Translations under genes and position numbers: made by a program | Origin: Schizophyllum amplum | Taxonomy: Eukaryota; Basidiomycota; Agaricomycetes; Agaricales; Schizophyllaceae | Direction: 5' to 3' | Length of the DNA stretch: 57,934 nt | Assembly (NCBI GenBank): GCA_007026445.1 | Contig: VDMD01000138.1 | Location: 1-57,934 of the forward strand | Shown: piece by piece, positions 44,401 through 54,300 of the stretch | How positions within the stretch are numbered: position 1 is the first letter of the stretch | Layout of the letters: each line of letters starts with the position of its first letter | The notes under the pieces: generated by a model | What the model saw: the letters and a program-made list of their open reading frames with translations, nothing else | Databases searched by the model: none | Told to the model about the DNA's origin: nothing

Positions 44401-45423
44401 AGGAGAGTATATCTTAGATAGGCGCCCACGTACCCGATTGAGAAGAAGGTCGATGATGGTCGTCTCGAAGATGAACCCGAGGGGAATCCAGTTTAGGAAG
44501 CGGAGGAACGTCTCGAGTGCGGCCTTGATGAGGGAGGCTTTGTTGGCGTCCTGCAGGACTTCTTGACAGAGCTTGAAGATCTCCGAGAACTCGCCACACA
44601 TTTGGTTCTTCAGGTTCTTGATCTTGACAGTCGTCATCTGGTCCGCTGAGAAGTCGAAGATCTCCTCTGACAGTAGCTTCAAGATGACCATGTTGTTCTC
44701 GCATAGTGAGAGGTTGGTTTTGGAAGATTCGACGAGCTCAGAGATGAAGTTCGGCCAATTATGTGGCCATTCCTGCTTGAGGATCTACGCAGATAGCCGT
44801 GAGTCCACATATAGTACGCAAAAGACAGGGCACGCACCTGGATGAGGGCGAGGTTGAGTTTGTTGAGGTACGTCTTTTCCCTCCGCATGACAGTCTCGTC
44901 CGATCCCAGCTGAACAGTTAGGCCTACAACAAAGTTGCGAATGCCTAGCACAAAATCAGCATCTGAAGGAGACGCGACGCGTCACAGACGGACCTTGCCG
45001 TTGACCGTCGGGCAGGGATTTCCATCGCGTGGAGATGAGCTTCTCCAGAATCTGAAGACCGATGTACTGCTCAAGTTTCATCGATGATCAGTAGGAGAAG
45101 GAAGCAGAGAAGGTATGGCTCGCCTTCGTTTGGGGGAATGACGATCGCTCGAGGATGTCCGGTACCCTTGTCCAGGCTTCCGGATTGTCTTGGAACTGCG
45201 TTAGCACCTGTTGTGCCATTTGTTGCTGTTTCCGGACAGAGTAAGCGCGTAGTCCAGCCCCAGGTTGCATAGTTCACGCACCTCCGCCCCTGCGCCCGTG
45301 AAGAACGCGACGACGACGCGGTCCATGAGATTGACATCGAAATCGGCTGAGAAATCGAGTAAAGCCTGGCTCGAGATCAGCTTACGCGTCGCGCGCGCCA
45401 GTTTAACTGATCCTCACCTCCAT
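41413..45423 (-). CDS. CRM1: Exportin-1 (CRM1/Xpo1), nuclear export receptor
   Basis: Sixteen exons: 45418-45423, 45282-45365, 45124-45225, 44994-45066, 44838-44944, 44434-44784, 43823-44383, 43531-43768, 43121-43482, 42965-43069, 42698-42911, 42417-42646, 42218-42365, 42069-42170, 41712-42018, 41413-41656; 1077 residues, the usual length. HEAT-repeat karyopherin binding RanGTP and leucine-rich export signals. Diagnostic runs: [138 protein letters not shown]. The first coding exon is just ATGGAG. Intron 3 (45067-45123) begins GC rather than GT (AAG|GCGAGC), a GC-AG intron forced by the frame. Introns 8 and 12 are multiples of three and could be read through, but family alignment supports splicing. 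It diverges from TMA20. Confidence 0.95.
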
Positions 45424-45996
45424 GTTGGCCGACGTGTATGGAAAGTACGCGTCCGCGAGTGTGAGATTCGGCTTTCTGCTCGAACGTGACGGCGAAAGAA
45501 GACGGACAGCACAAACCCTGCAGCAACCACTGCATGATCATCATCGCTGACAAAGCACGGCCCGGGATCCGGTCCCGCTCGGAGTATTCTCTCACGATCA
45601 TCCCTTGACTCAAGTAACCGTGTAGCTCATGCTGCTCGCCTGAGTTGCTCAGGAACGGTGTACACATCGTAGCTCAAAGAACAACAGGTGTCATTCTCTG
45701 TGTATGCGCAGGGTATGAACCCATTGACGTGGAACAGTGCCGCTATTGACGCCAACATATTGGCCACCCTTCCGCTCCTCCAAGACCTGCCTCAGTAGCT
45801 CACCATCTGATTCTATAGACATCTGCGAAATAGGACGTTCCTACTCCATCAACAGCCATCTTCGACGGACATGAACTTCAACAATGGACTCACGTGACTG
45901 GTCGATCAATCGATGCACAGTGACAATGGCTTGGACATCGTCACATCTCTGGTCCTCCCCTCAACGCCGGGCTCGGTGCTGATATCCCAAAGCATC
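45424..45996. other. Divergent region CRM1 / TMA20
   Basis: 573 bp. A minus-strand frame (45424-45667 part) and a frame beginning MSIESDGELLRQ near 45820 have some coding-like composition but no splice-consistent join to CRM1 and no family I recognise. Treated as promoter/5' UTR. Confidence 0.4.
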
Positions 45997-46761
45997 ATGT
46001 TCAAGAAGTGCGAGGCCGTCCTTGACCTCGAGTCTTCATTTGCCGACCGATCCTTCTCGCCAGATTTTCTACATCAGCAGACATTTCCGGGCAGACACCG
46101 GTAAAGACATCGGTCCAACGATCGCTGCGCGCCGGGGTGCTCTCCCAGTGGAAGATAGAGCCAGAAACCCTGGAAGCTATCTGGCCGAAGAAAGAAGGCC
46201 TCATACACGTCAAATGGTCCGTGTCGGTCTCTATCCGCAGCGACGCGTTAACCCAGCCACGGCAGCAGAGAACACCTCTCCATCTACACCGTCAACGGCG
46301 AGCCCATCTTCTTCCAGCACTTCGATGGCCCCTTCTATCCTACCCTACGTCTCCTTCATAAGTGTGGGTCCCCCCCTCGCGCGCGCCCCGCCTCCTGCCG
46401 GCCCTCGTGGTGGCGCACAAAGTTTGGGGTATCACGGTCAACGCTGCGTACTTACGTGCATCCCACAGATCCGTATATCCTCCCGAGGGTCGGCATCGAC
46501 CGCGGCGCGATACGCTTTCTGCTTGCAGGCGCGCATATGATGTGTCCCGGCATGACTAGCAAAGGCGGCTACCTTCCCCCACCAGCGGAAGCCGTCCCCG
46601 AAGGCGCGGCCGTGGCGATATACGCCGAGGGCAAGGAGCACGCTGTGGGCGTGGGTATCACCAAGCTCAGCACGGAGGACATAAAGAAGATCAACAAGAA
46701 TATCGGCGTCGAGACAACGACGTACCTGGGCGACGACTTGTGGGCCATACGCACGCTATAA
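45997..46761 (+). CDS. TMA20: Translation machinery-associated protein 20 (MCT-1, PUA domain)
   Basis: Exons 45997-46007, 46064-46216, 46266-46363, 46469-46761; 184 residues (yeast Tma20 181). MFKKFSTSADISG, TSVQRSLRAGVLSQWK, LEAIWPKKEGLIHVKCREH, then EPIFFQHFDGPFYPTLRLLH form the N-terminal MCT-1 domain. The PUA domain has YPYILPRVGIDRGAIRFLL, GAHMMCPGMTS, AIYAEGKEHAVGVGITKLS and DIKKINKNIGVE. Tma20 with Tma22/DENR recycles 40S subunits and supports reinitiation. The first coding exon is only 11 nt. The donor at 46364 and the acceptor giving VKCREH were picked because only they keep the conserved frame. Confidence 0.93.
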
Positions 46762-49088
46762 ACGCATTGGTGGCGTCGAAGATGCCTATCATACGTAGCG
46801 GACGCCGGATACACGACTATACACGACCTCTTCCTGGGTGCATGTCCGGGCGTGCTTCCCAAATACATCGGATAGTGCGTCTTCCACCTCAGGTCCAGCG
46901 CGTGCCAGCTGACCAGGTCTGACTCTTTAGGTGTAAGATAAGCTCTGTTTGTAACAACATACCGCGAAGGTCAATGCAACCTTGCGACGCGCGTCCAATG
47001 TAACCCCACGTCTGCGCACGGCTTGACGTGTACCTGCATGCCTGTGGCTGTCACGAGGAGGGACTCGCGGCGAGGTGTGCAGAGGTGGCGCTCGGCTCAG
47101 CCAGAGGCACTCGCGACGTCGAGGTGGCGTAAGGGCACCCAGAGGGCACCGCCGTGAGTCTGTCACTGTGAGTCTCACGCAGGCCTCACGCAGTTCAAGC
47201 TGTTGAAGAAGCAGGGCGACATATCGCACCGACCAGTCAACATCGGCGGAGACAAGCACCTTCTCGGACATGGGCCGCACCTATTCCGCGTTTTGCCTGA
47301 CAGCAACAGCTCTTCTCGCTCGCGGGCTCACCTTTGCGGGCTCTGCTGATATCGCGGCTCACCGTGCTGAGGCTGGCACGCAGCTCACCAGGCTGATCTG
47401 CAGCTCGCCTGCTGATTCGCGGCTCGTTCCTGCAGATTCACCCCGAACCCGAACCGGCTCGCCCTCCTTGATACACCCAAATGGTCACGCGACGATCCAT
47501 GATCGTTCGAAGCGTCGGTGCGTCGGCCGTCGAGGTATCTCTGGTCGCGCGACACTGACCAAACTCCGCGCTAGCCTCGCATCGGGCATGACCGCCATAG
47601 GTACGCGTCATGCTTGTCGCACTGCGCGCCACACTCGTTCAGTCCGAAAAAACCCACTGCGGTCGACCCACACCCCGCAATAATCCGGACGCGCACGCCA
47701 TCGTCAGGCAATGAGGCAAGCTATGCGCTCAGCGTGGCGCGAGGATGGTCTCCCCTTGCGTCGACGATAGTCTTCCGCAAGTGCGAGGAGTTCGGCGCTC
47801 CGCAGAGGCTCCCGGCTGATGGTGGGAGTTGCGGGCGGTCGCGGACGTGGCCTCGTTGCGCCTCATTTACGCCGAACACCCCTTGTTGCGCTCCGAACAG
47901 AGATAACGCGTATTCGTCCGACGTGAACGCGAGTTTGGCGATATCTCCCAGGCGCATGCGGAATGGACGACCCTGCGTTGTACGTCTACCACGGACGACT
48001 AGAGTCGAATCCTCAGCCGTTCTCACTGTGTGATTGCGCCATTGGCGGACTTTGGTGTCATTCTAGATGATGAAGCCTGCGCGAGTAACGATGGCGAGAG
48101 TCTTCGTGATTTGTGGTCGCACAGCCTGAACCTGAGTGAACGTGTCCGGTGGGCTCTCACTTGCTAGGTGGTGACTCAAAAGGAGGTCTTGTGTCGACTC
48201 CAGAGCGCCTATGTTGAAGTTCCAACCCCGCGAGGGTCATCGATGCAACTCTCTCATCATGACTCTTCTGATAAGCGCTGTAAACACTCACAGTGAGCAG
48301 TCCATCTTCCATTGTTGCATAGAATTGCAGTCAGTACTACGAGTACCCTGAAATGCTACTGATAGAGGGTCCGACATTGTGGCGGGGCGACAGAGCGGCA
48401 AGGGTGCCGTCGAAATGGACGTCGGACCCGAGACCGTGCTATAGGCATTACCAAATGCAGCGAGAAAGGCGGTCTCCCATATGCATATTTTGCAAGCTAC
48501 CGAGCCAGCAACTGGTCCGCCCAGGGTCCGCCTCACTATCCGTTGGCCCTTCCGAGCCTGAGGCCTGAGGACGCTCCCTGGACGCTCCCTCGCCGCTCGG
48601 CCTGGCAGATCATGATGCATGATGAACACAAACCAAGCGCGTCGGGCACGGAGACGCGAGGCGCCCTCCAACACCTCTGCAATCAGACCCCGCATCCGAG
48701 TCTTGCCGGCGCCCAACCGGAAGACCCCGTCTGGCGTTGGCAGAGAACTTCGCCCAGTGTCAACGGAAGTTATCATGGAAGGAAGTGAGGTGCAGCAGCT
48801 GGCAGCTGTGGCACAAGATAGCGCCACAGTATGACTCACCGATAGCATGTCGAAGAGTCAAGTTGAAGCAGCCTCGGACGCAATAGAGGGACAAGCATTT
48901 CAAAGGAGAACCACCAATAAATCGCAGGGATAAGTAAACGATGCCAATCGAGCATGCAACAAGATGGGGGGAGGGGGAGCAAGACAGGGAGGCGAGCACT
49001 AAGCGAAACTAGGGCTACTAGGCGAGCGATACGAATATATGGTACAGGACGATCCACGAAACAGTCGATAAGGGAGATGATGATGCAT
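46762..49088. other. Gene-poor 2.3-kb region
   Basis: No gene I can support. It includes a minus-strand open stretch at 47721-48026 with coding-like but unrecognised composition, followed downstream by stops (possible decayed gene), and GCTGATATCGCGGCTC/GCTGATTCGCGGCTC imperfect repeats near 47345-47425. A 186-codon frame at 48288-48848 (minus) has no recognisable features. Confidence 0.4.
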
Positions 49089-49134
49089 GATGAAGGGGGC
49101 AGACGACCAGAGATGAAGGGGGCAGACGACCAGA
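49089..49134. repeat. 23-bp perfect tandem duplication beside a G-run
   Basis: GATGAAGGGGGCAGACGACC followed by AGA occurs twice, 49089-49111 and 49112-49134, then a run of about eleven G from 49137. It lies in the 3' flank of the acidic protein gene. Confidence 0.9.
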
Positions 49135-49169
49135 GAGGGGGGGGGGAGAGAAACAGCCAGAGGGATGAA

Positions 49170-50051
49170 CTAGCACTCCTGGTATGTATTATACGGATTT
49201 TGGAGCTGGTCGTCGGGGAAGGGGAGTGGGTCGACAGCAAAAGGATAGAAATAAGAGTCGTCCGTGTCGACGAGGATATGCACATGCTCGCGCAGCCCGC
49301 TGCGCTCTCCAGGTAGCGGCACCTGCGCCGGGTCCTGGGAGAGCGAGCCGGAGTGGCCAATGGATGGCGTGAGCGGGGAATCGCTCTCGTCGTCCGAGGT
49401 GTCTTCTATAGCGTCGGGCATGGAAAGGTCCTCGTCCTCATCCTCAGCGTCGTGGTACGGCAGCGGGTCGAGATACGGCGACATGCGGTGAATGTCGAAT
49501 GGAGACGGCAAGGCGTCCGCGCGCGCAGGCGGAGGCTGATACGGGGGATATGGTACAGGGTATGGTACAGCGATAGGTGGTGGATAATATACCGGCGGGC
49601 GGGTGAGGTCGTCTGACGAGGACATGGGGGAGATGGACGGACTGAGCAGCGAGTCGTCGTCGTCATCTTCGGCAAGCATCGAGTGGACGTCCGAGTCCAT
49701 CCCGAAGTCGTCTTCCTCCTCATGTGAGAGGGTCTCCAAGAGGGAGTCTAGCCACTGTTCTTCGCTTCCGTTGCCCTCAGCGGCACGGTCGTCGATGAGC
49801 TGGTCGGCGTCGGGGAACATGAACGAGTCTACTTCCTCCTCGACGGTGTAGTCCGTGTCTGGGGCATTCCTCACGTCCGCAGCCGCGTCGGAGGCCGCGA
49901 CGTCCGGCGCCGATGACGAATGTGGGGTGGAGTGGACGATGGAGTTTTTGAGCAGAACCCAGCGATGCAAGCTGCAGTCGCTCCTGCTCCCGAGGGAGAG
50001 GTGCAGCTTGTTACGCGCAAGGTTGAAAAGGTTGGTCGATTCCGACGGCAT
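49170..50051 (-). CDS. Acidic, Pro-rich protein of unknown function (intronless)
   Basis: Single exon, 293 residues, ATG at 50051. The N-terminus, NLFNLARNKLHLSLGSRSD and CSLHRWVLLKNSIV, looks folded and amphipathic and is the part most likely conserved. It is followed by long acidic runs (EEEVDSFMFPDADQ, LAEDDDDDSLL), a PYPVPYPPYQPP proline segment, and another Asp/Glu cluster (DAEDEDEDLSMPDAIEDTSDDESDSP). No signal peptide, membrane segment or enzyme motif. The acidic/aromatic composition (DSYFYPFAVDPLPFPDD at the end) resembles transcriptional activation regions, but that is inference. Lack of introns is unusual for this locus. Expressed nature is likely given an uninterrupted 294-codon frame with biased composition, but function is unknown. 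Confidence 0.75.
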   Translation of the reverse strand: MPSESTNLFNLARNKLHLSLGSRSDCSLHRWVLLKNSIVHSTPHSSSAPDVAASDAAADVRNAPDTDYTVEEEVDSFMFPDADQLIDDRAAEGNGSEEQWLDSLLETLSHEEEDDFGMDSDVHSMLAEDDDDDSLLSPSISPMSSSDDLTRPPVYYPPPIAVPYPVPYPPYQPPPARADALPSPFDIHRMSPYLDPLPYHDAEDEDEDLSMPDAIEDTSDDESDSPLTPSIGHSGSLSQDPAQVPLPGERSGLREHVHILVDTDDSYFYPFAVDPLPFPDDQLQNPYNTYQEC

Positions 50052-51108
50052 GGTGACTAGGGCGGTATGCGTGCGGGGGGATAGAGACGGGGTCCTATAT
50101 CAAGAGTCGAACATGAGCCTGCGGTTCCGCGAGAGAAGGGACCCTGCACTCACTGGGCCGGAGGGAAGGCAAGCACGCGGCTATGAGCGGGATATGCGTT
50201 CGACGATCTCGGGTTCGAATAGCAAAGCACCAGTGGAGGTGATGCGGACGGCTGTGTTAACCATGCTTAACAGGCGAAGCGCCAGTCACTCTGGGAGGAC
50301 GACGAAAAGATAGGGAGGGAGAGAGAAGAGGGACTAATTAGGCAGACATGGCTGAGGGCGACGACGACGGTGGCGGCGGTGAACAAGAAGAGAGGACGTA
50401 TTGACTCATTCCTTAAATAGCCGTCTCCAGTCACCATCCACACGTGCGCGACTGTTGGCCGCAACAGTCCCCGCGCCGAACCGGTTCATCACTTCCCCAC
50501 AAACCTAAACCGCCCAACAAGATATAGGCTCGGCTCAGGCCCGCCAGAAGCAAACCCTCTGGCGGGCCTTGTCAGCCTGACGCACGATGTCCAAACAACA
50601 CGGGGAACAAACAATCTGTTCGCATGTCTGTCCGGGTCCTCCTCGGCACAGTCACATACGTCGTCATGGCCTCAACCGTGTCAGTACAACGAGGGGACAA
50701 CCTTCGCCATCGCTGTCGCCACTGACGCATCGTGTTCGTACGACACCATTCTTTCGGGATATGGGGCGCATCTCGCCACATATTTTTGCGAATTATGAGA
50801 CGGAGCCTGCAGTGAGGTGACGACGTCCAACCAGAACAGAGCCATCGAGATCCTGAAGAGGACCCTTCGCGACAGGACCCTCCTTCGCGTACCCGGCTGG
50901 CTCACAGGTGCACCCTCTGCTCGGCTCCTCCGGCGAGAACACTTCTCCAGGACTTCTCTCTCAGTCTTCATTCACTGCGCTCGCGCGGTTGACTCATAGT
51001 GCAGCAGAGATGGTGCCGGCGCTAATTATTGCACCACCACCCCCAGTGTACAGTAGTAAGATGTGTGAAATGCCCCCGAAACCGGTCGCGGGCACTCGCG
51101 CAGTCACC
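50052..51108. other. Intergenic region with a strong hairpin
   Basis: About 1.06 kb between the acidic-protein start and the CDC27 stop (both minus strand). No gene seen. A GGTTCGAATA at about 50212 resembles a Pol III B box but no tRNA folds around it. Confidence 0.45.
50537..50569. other. Perfect 12-bp inverted repeat, 9-nt loop
   Basis: Arms 50537-50548 (AGGCCCGCCAGA) and 50558-50569 (TCTGGCGGGCCT) pair perfectly around the loop AGCAAACCC. Stable GC-rich stem in an intergenic region. It might be a 3' processing structure, a protein site or a small-element relic. Confidence 0.85.
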
Positions 51109-53931
51109 TCAGCCCTCGTCCATCCGGTTGTCCGCATCGTCGTCCCTGTTGAGCTCCAGCAGCTTGCGAATCCGGTTGACGCTCTTGGGCGCAATATCCC
51201 GCGCGACGGCGACCATATGCAGCGCCTTCACGTCGTCGCCCGCCAGGCGATACGCCTTGGCTAATTGGAACACCACATTAGCCTCCTCTGGCGACGTGTT
51301 GCGGAGGAACTCCAGATCGCTGATCGCGTCCTGCAAGCCACCGTCATGTTAGCCACGACCATCCACCCGCTGCATTTTACATAACCGCCTCGCACCTCGT
51401 ACCGCCGCATTGCAATGTATATCTTCGCCCTACGATAGCGCACGAGTGCGTTATCAGGCTGCAGCTCCACGGCCTCATTGAACAGCTTCAGTCCGCCCGC
51501 ACGATCGTTCCGCCTCTCTACCGCCTATGGGAACAAGAGTCAGCAGGCCAGCCACCACAACAAAGCGATCCAAATTGGGAAAGCTGCTAGGCCGGTATAG
51601 CACTCACCATTCCTAGGCATCCCAACAACACGGCGTTCTTCGGATTGATCTCAACTGCCTTCCGAAAATGGAATTCCGCCATCCGTATCTTGCTCATGCG
51701 CATATAGCACGTCCCGAGGCCATACCTAACGCAGTGATAAGCGCGTCGGTAACGCACAAGCGAAACGACCCTACCATGCATTATAATGCCGTGCGTCGAC
51801 CCGGAGTGCAGACTGGAAGAAGTTGATTGCCCGGTCGGCGTCCTCGTCCAGGAGCTCCTGACCACTGAGCGTGTACGCGTACGCGCAACTGGGATCCAGC
51901 TGGAACGCCCGCCGAAAGCACGTCAATGCTTTGGGTCGGTCGCGCTGGAGCGAGAAGAGGTTCCCCGCCGCCAGCCATCCCTGCGGCGCATGCGGGTTGA
52001 TATTGAGCAGCTCCTGGGCTAGGAACGACAGCTCCTGCGCATTTCGGATATTCCACAACAGCGACGAGTACATCTCCATGTCCCATAACCGGTAGGGCTC
52101 TAGCGTGCGCACAGCCGTGAACGCCCTTTGCGCCTGGAAGGCAATCAACAAGGAGCCTAAAAGATGAAGACGGGGGACGTACTGCAGCATAGTCCTGCCG
52201 CTCGTAGTGCGCCTTCCCGACCATGGCTAGCACCCACGGCGACTGCTGATGTACATGCGGTAGCTCGTCCAGTGCCGCGAGACAGGTCAGGCAGTCATAT
52301 CTTGCAAGAGCTCGCGTCGCACGCGCAAACCTCCGCATCAAACTGTACAGCTCAAAGTCCGCACATTCCATGTCATATGCCTCTTGCGCAGCCTGCTCTT
52401 GCGCTTGAGTCCATACAACAGGCCCAGGCGAGCTATCGGATCGAGGTGAGGACGGGGACTGTGCGGGCGGACCGGCATGGTCAGACTCGTCAGCACCAGA
52501 TTCAACCGACCGCGTGCGAGCGTGTTGTGTCGGTGGTCGTCGAATGCGGGCTGCAGTTGTCTGAAAGGACTGGACTGAGTACGAGTCAACTGCCGTATCG
52601 AAGCCTATAAAACTCACCTTCGCAGTTGGCTTGTTTGCGCCGGTGAGTAAGCGTGTACTCCGCCGTGTAGGGGCGGGAGGAGGATTGATCGTCTGAGCGG
52701 CGGTTTTGGTGGTCCTCGACGTAGGCTGCAGTTGGCGTCCAGGTAAGATATTAGCCATTATGGAACCAGCTCGTGAGCGCGCCTTTTTGGGGGGAGGGGG
52801 CGGCTCCTCGTTTGACTTTCCGGCTTTCTTAGTCAAGTCCGCGCGACCGGTATGCCGCAATTTCTTCTGCACGGGACCAGTCTCGTCCGCGGACGAGAGT
52901 GGACGCGCTATGCCTGGTACTCCGGGAGCGGGGGATGATGGAGGTTGTAGGTGTGTGGTGGTTGGGAGTGGGCGAATGGGTCGGTTGATTTGGTGGAAGG
53001 AGTTTTCGGGGTAAAAGGAGGAATCATTTGTTGCGCTGAGACACGTCAGTTCAGAATGTCAAGCCACCCATAGAAGATCCGCGTTTACATGGAGTCTCGC
53101 GGGCCTGCAGGCGGGCCCATTCGAAATGGATGCGGTGGGCCGAAGCCACCCTTCCAGTGAGGCCAACCGTTGGGATTGCTGTTCGTGTCAGGTGTGAAGA
53201 AGCCTGCACCTGTCGCTATAGGCATTGTCGGAGCGGGTGGAATGTCCTCTGCTTGCGTGCGCTTCACCGGCATTGGCCTCTGCGGAAAAACCTGGTCGAT
53301 CTCGGGTGCTTTCCCTGATCGCGGTGTCAGCCACCCAGCTAGGACGCGCCACGCGCCACGCACCCAATGCGCAAAGACCCTCAAAAGCCTCCCATATCAT
53401 AGGATTGAGCTGCAGCGACTCTCTGAATAGCTGTGCCGCCCGGTCGTGTTGGTTGCCCTTCATCGCGGATGTCCCTGCCCGACATCTGAGCGTCGCCTCG
53501 TCGGGGAACGTGTGCGGGACGAGACGTGACCATGCGGACGCTAAGACCAGTCAGTAAAAGAGTTCAAAGAGATCGCATAGTCGCGCACCTGTCCTCGTGT
53601 ACTCCGGATCCATGATCGTCTCGTCTAGCGCCTCCCGTGCCTGCCGGTGTTGGCCCAGCTCGGAGTAACACTTTGCTTTCAGCTCCGCGCAGCCCGGGCA
53701 CGCGCGTTCCTTTGGCACATTGACAACGCAAAGTGAGGAATAGGGCTGGCCAGACCGCAGGAGAGCGGTCCCGTACAGATGCCGTGCGTCGTGGTTATCG
53801 GAGTCGAGCGAAAGGTAGCGTTCCGCGTAGAACACGGCAGACTGGACGAGCTCAAGATCGAGACACTGCCATATAAGCGTGTGGAGGCGCTGTTGCAGCG
53901 GGGTGAGTTCCGCGAGCGGCTTCGGCTGCAT
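51109..53931 (-). CDS. CDC27: Anaphase-promoting complex subunit 3 (Cdc27), TPR protein
   Basis: Nine exons: 53589-53931, 53364-53540, 53089-53314, 52618-53035, 52183-52560, 51775-52133, 51608-51725, 51396-51524, 51109-51330; 789 residues. N-terminal TPRs (HTLIWQCLDLELVQSAVFYAER, HLYGTALLRSGQPYSSL, CYSELGQHRQAREAL) are followed by a disordered, basic/Pro-rich linker (about 185-420) with many S/T-P sites. A C-terminal TPR superhelix follows, including QGWLAAGNLFSLQRD, CAYAYTLSGQELLD and NAWYGLGTCYMRMSKI. Cdc27 dimerises and binds Cdc20/Cdh1 IR tails in the APC/C ubiquitin ligase. Intron 4 (52561-52617, 57 bp) keeps frame if retained; splicing is favoured by its signals. An in-frame upstream ATG at 54078 exists, but 53931 begins the conserved region. 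An ACGCGT lies upstream at 54149-54154. Confidence 0.9.
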
Positions 53932-54300
53932 GACTGGTTGTGGCTGGGGTTCATAGGCTGAAAGCGCGCAGTGTAACGGTCTGTACGCGAGGCGAAAGCG
54001 GAGGATATGCGAGAGGCGCGCCGCCCAGGCCAAGTGACGCGGGAAGATGGGAGTTTGGGACGAGGTGCGGTAGAACAATCAAAGGCAAAAGCGCGAAAAA
54101 GACCCCGTCGGATGGCGTCGCGGTCAACAAGGAATTGCTCACGTGATGACGCGTAACGGGCCGGCCACGCTGTCCGACTGTCACTGGGGTGCGGCCCCGA
54201 CCCGAAGACTCAATTGAATGGACAATGAACGGAGATCAGCAACTGTGGCAACAGGCGCACCCTTAGCAGTATATTATACAGTACTACAACTACAACTTCT
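53932..54300. other. Spacer CCT1 / CDC27
   Basis: About 370 bp between the CCT1 stop and CDC27 start on the minus strand. Contains CACGTG near 54140 and ACGCGT at 54149-54154, candidate elements for CDC27. Confidence 0.5.

Noticed and set aside
45377..45667. 96-codon minus-strand frame overlapping the exportin start
   Set aside because: No splice connection to exportin and no recognised family. The exportin N-terminus is fully explained by [11 protein letters not shown] from 45423.
46456..46468. Reading TMA20 exon 4 from an upstream in-frame GTG
   Set aside because: The acceptor at 46467-46468 joined to the donor at 46364 gives the family-typical LLHKYPYILPRV; the GTG is intronic.
48288..48848. 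186-codon minus-strand frame
   Set aside because: Composition and lack of motifs, with overlapping open frames on the other strand, point to chance in GC-rich DNA.
50200..50230. Pol III B-box-like GGTTCGAATA, possible tRNA
   Set aside because: No A box at proper distance and no cloverleaf arms could be paired.
54078..54078. Upstream in-frame ATG as start of CDC27
   Set aside because: The 49 added residues lack conservation-like features, and 53931 starts directly before the family-typical N-terminal TPR region.
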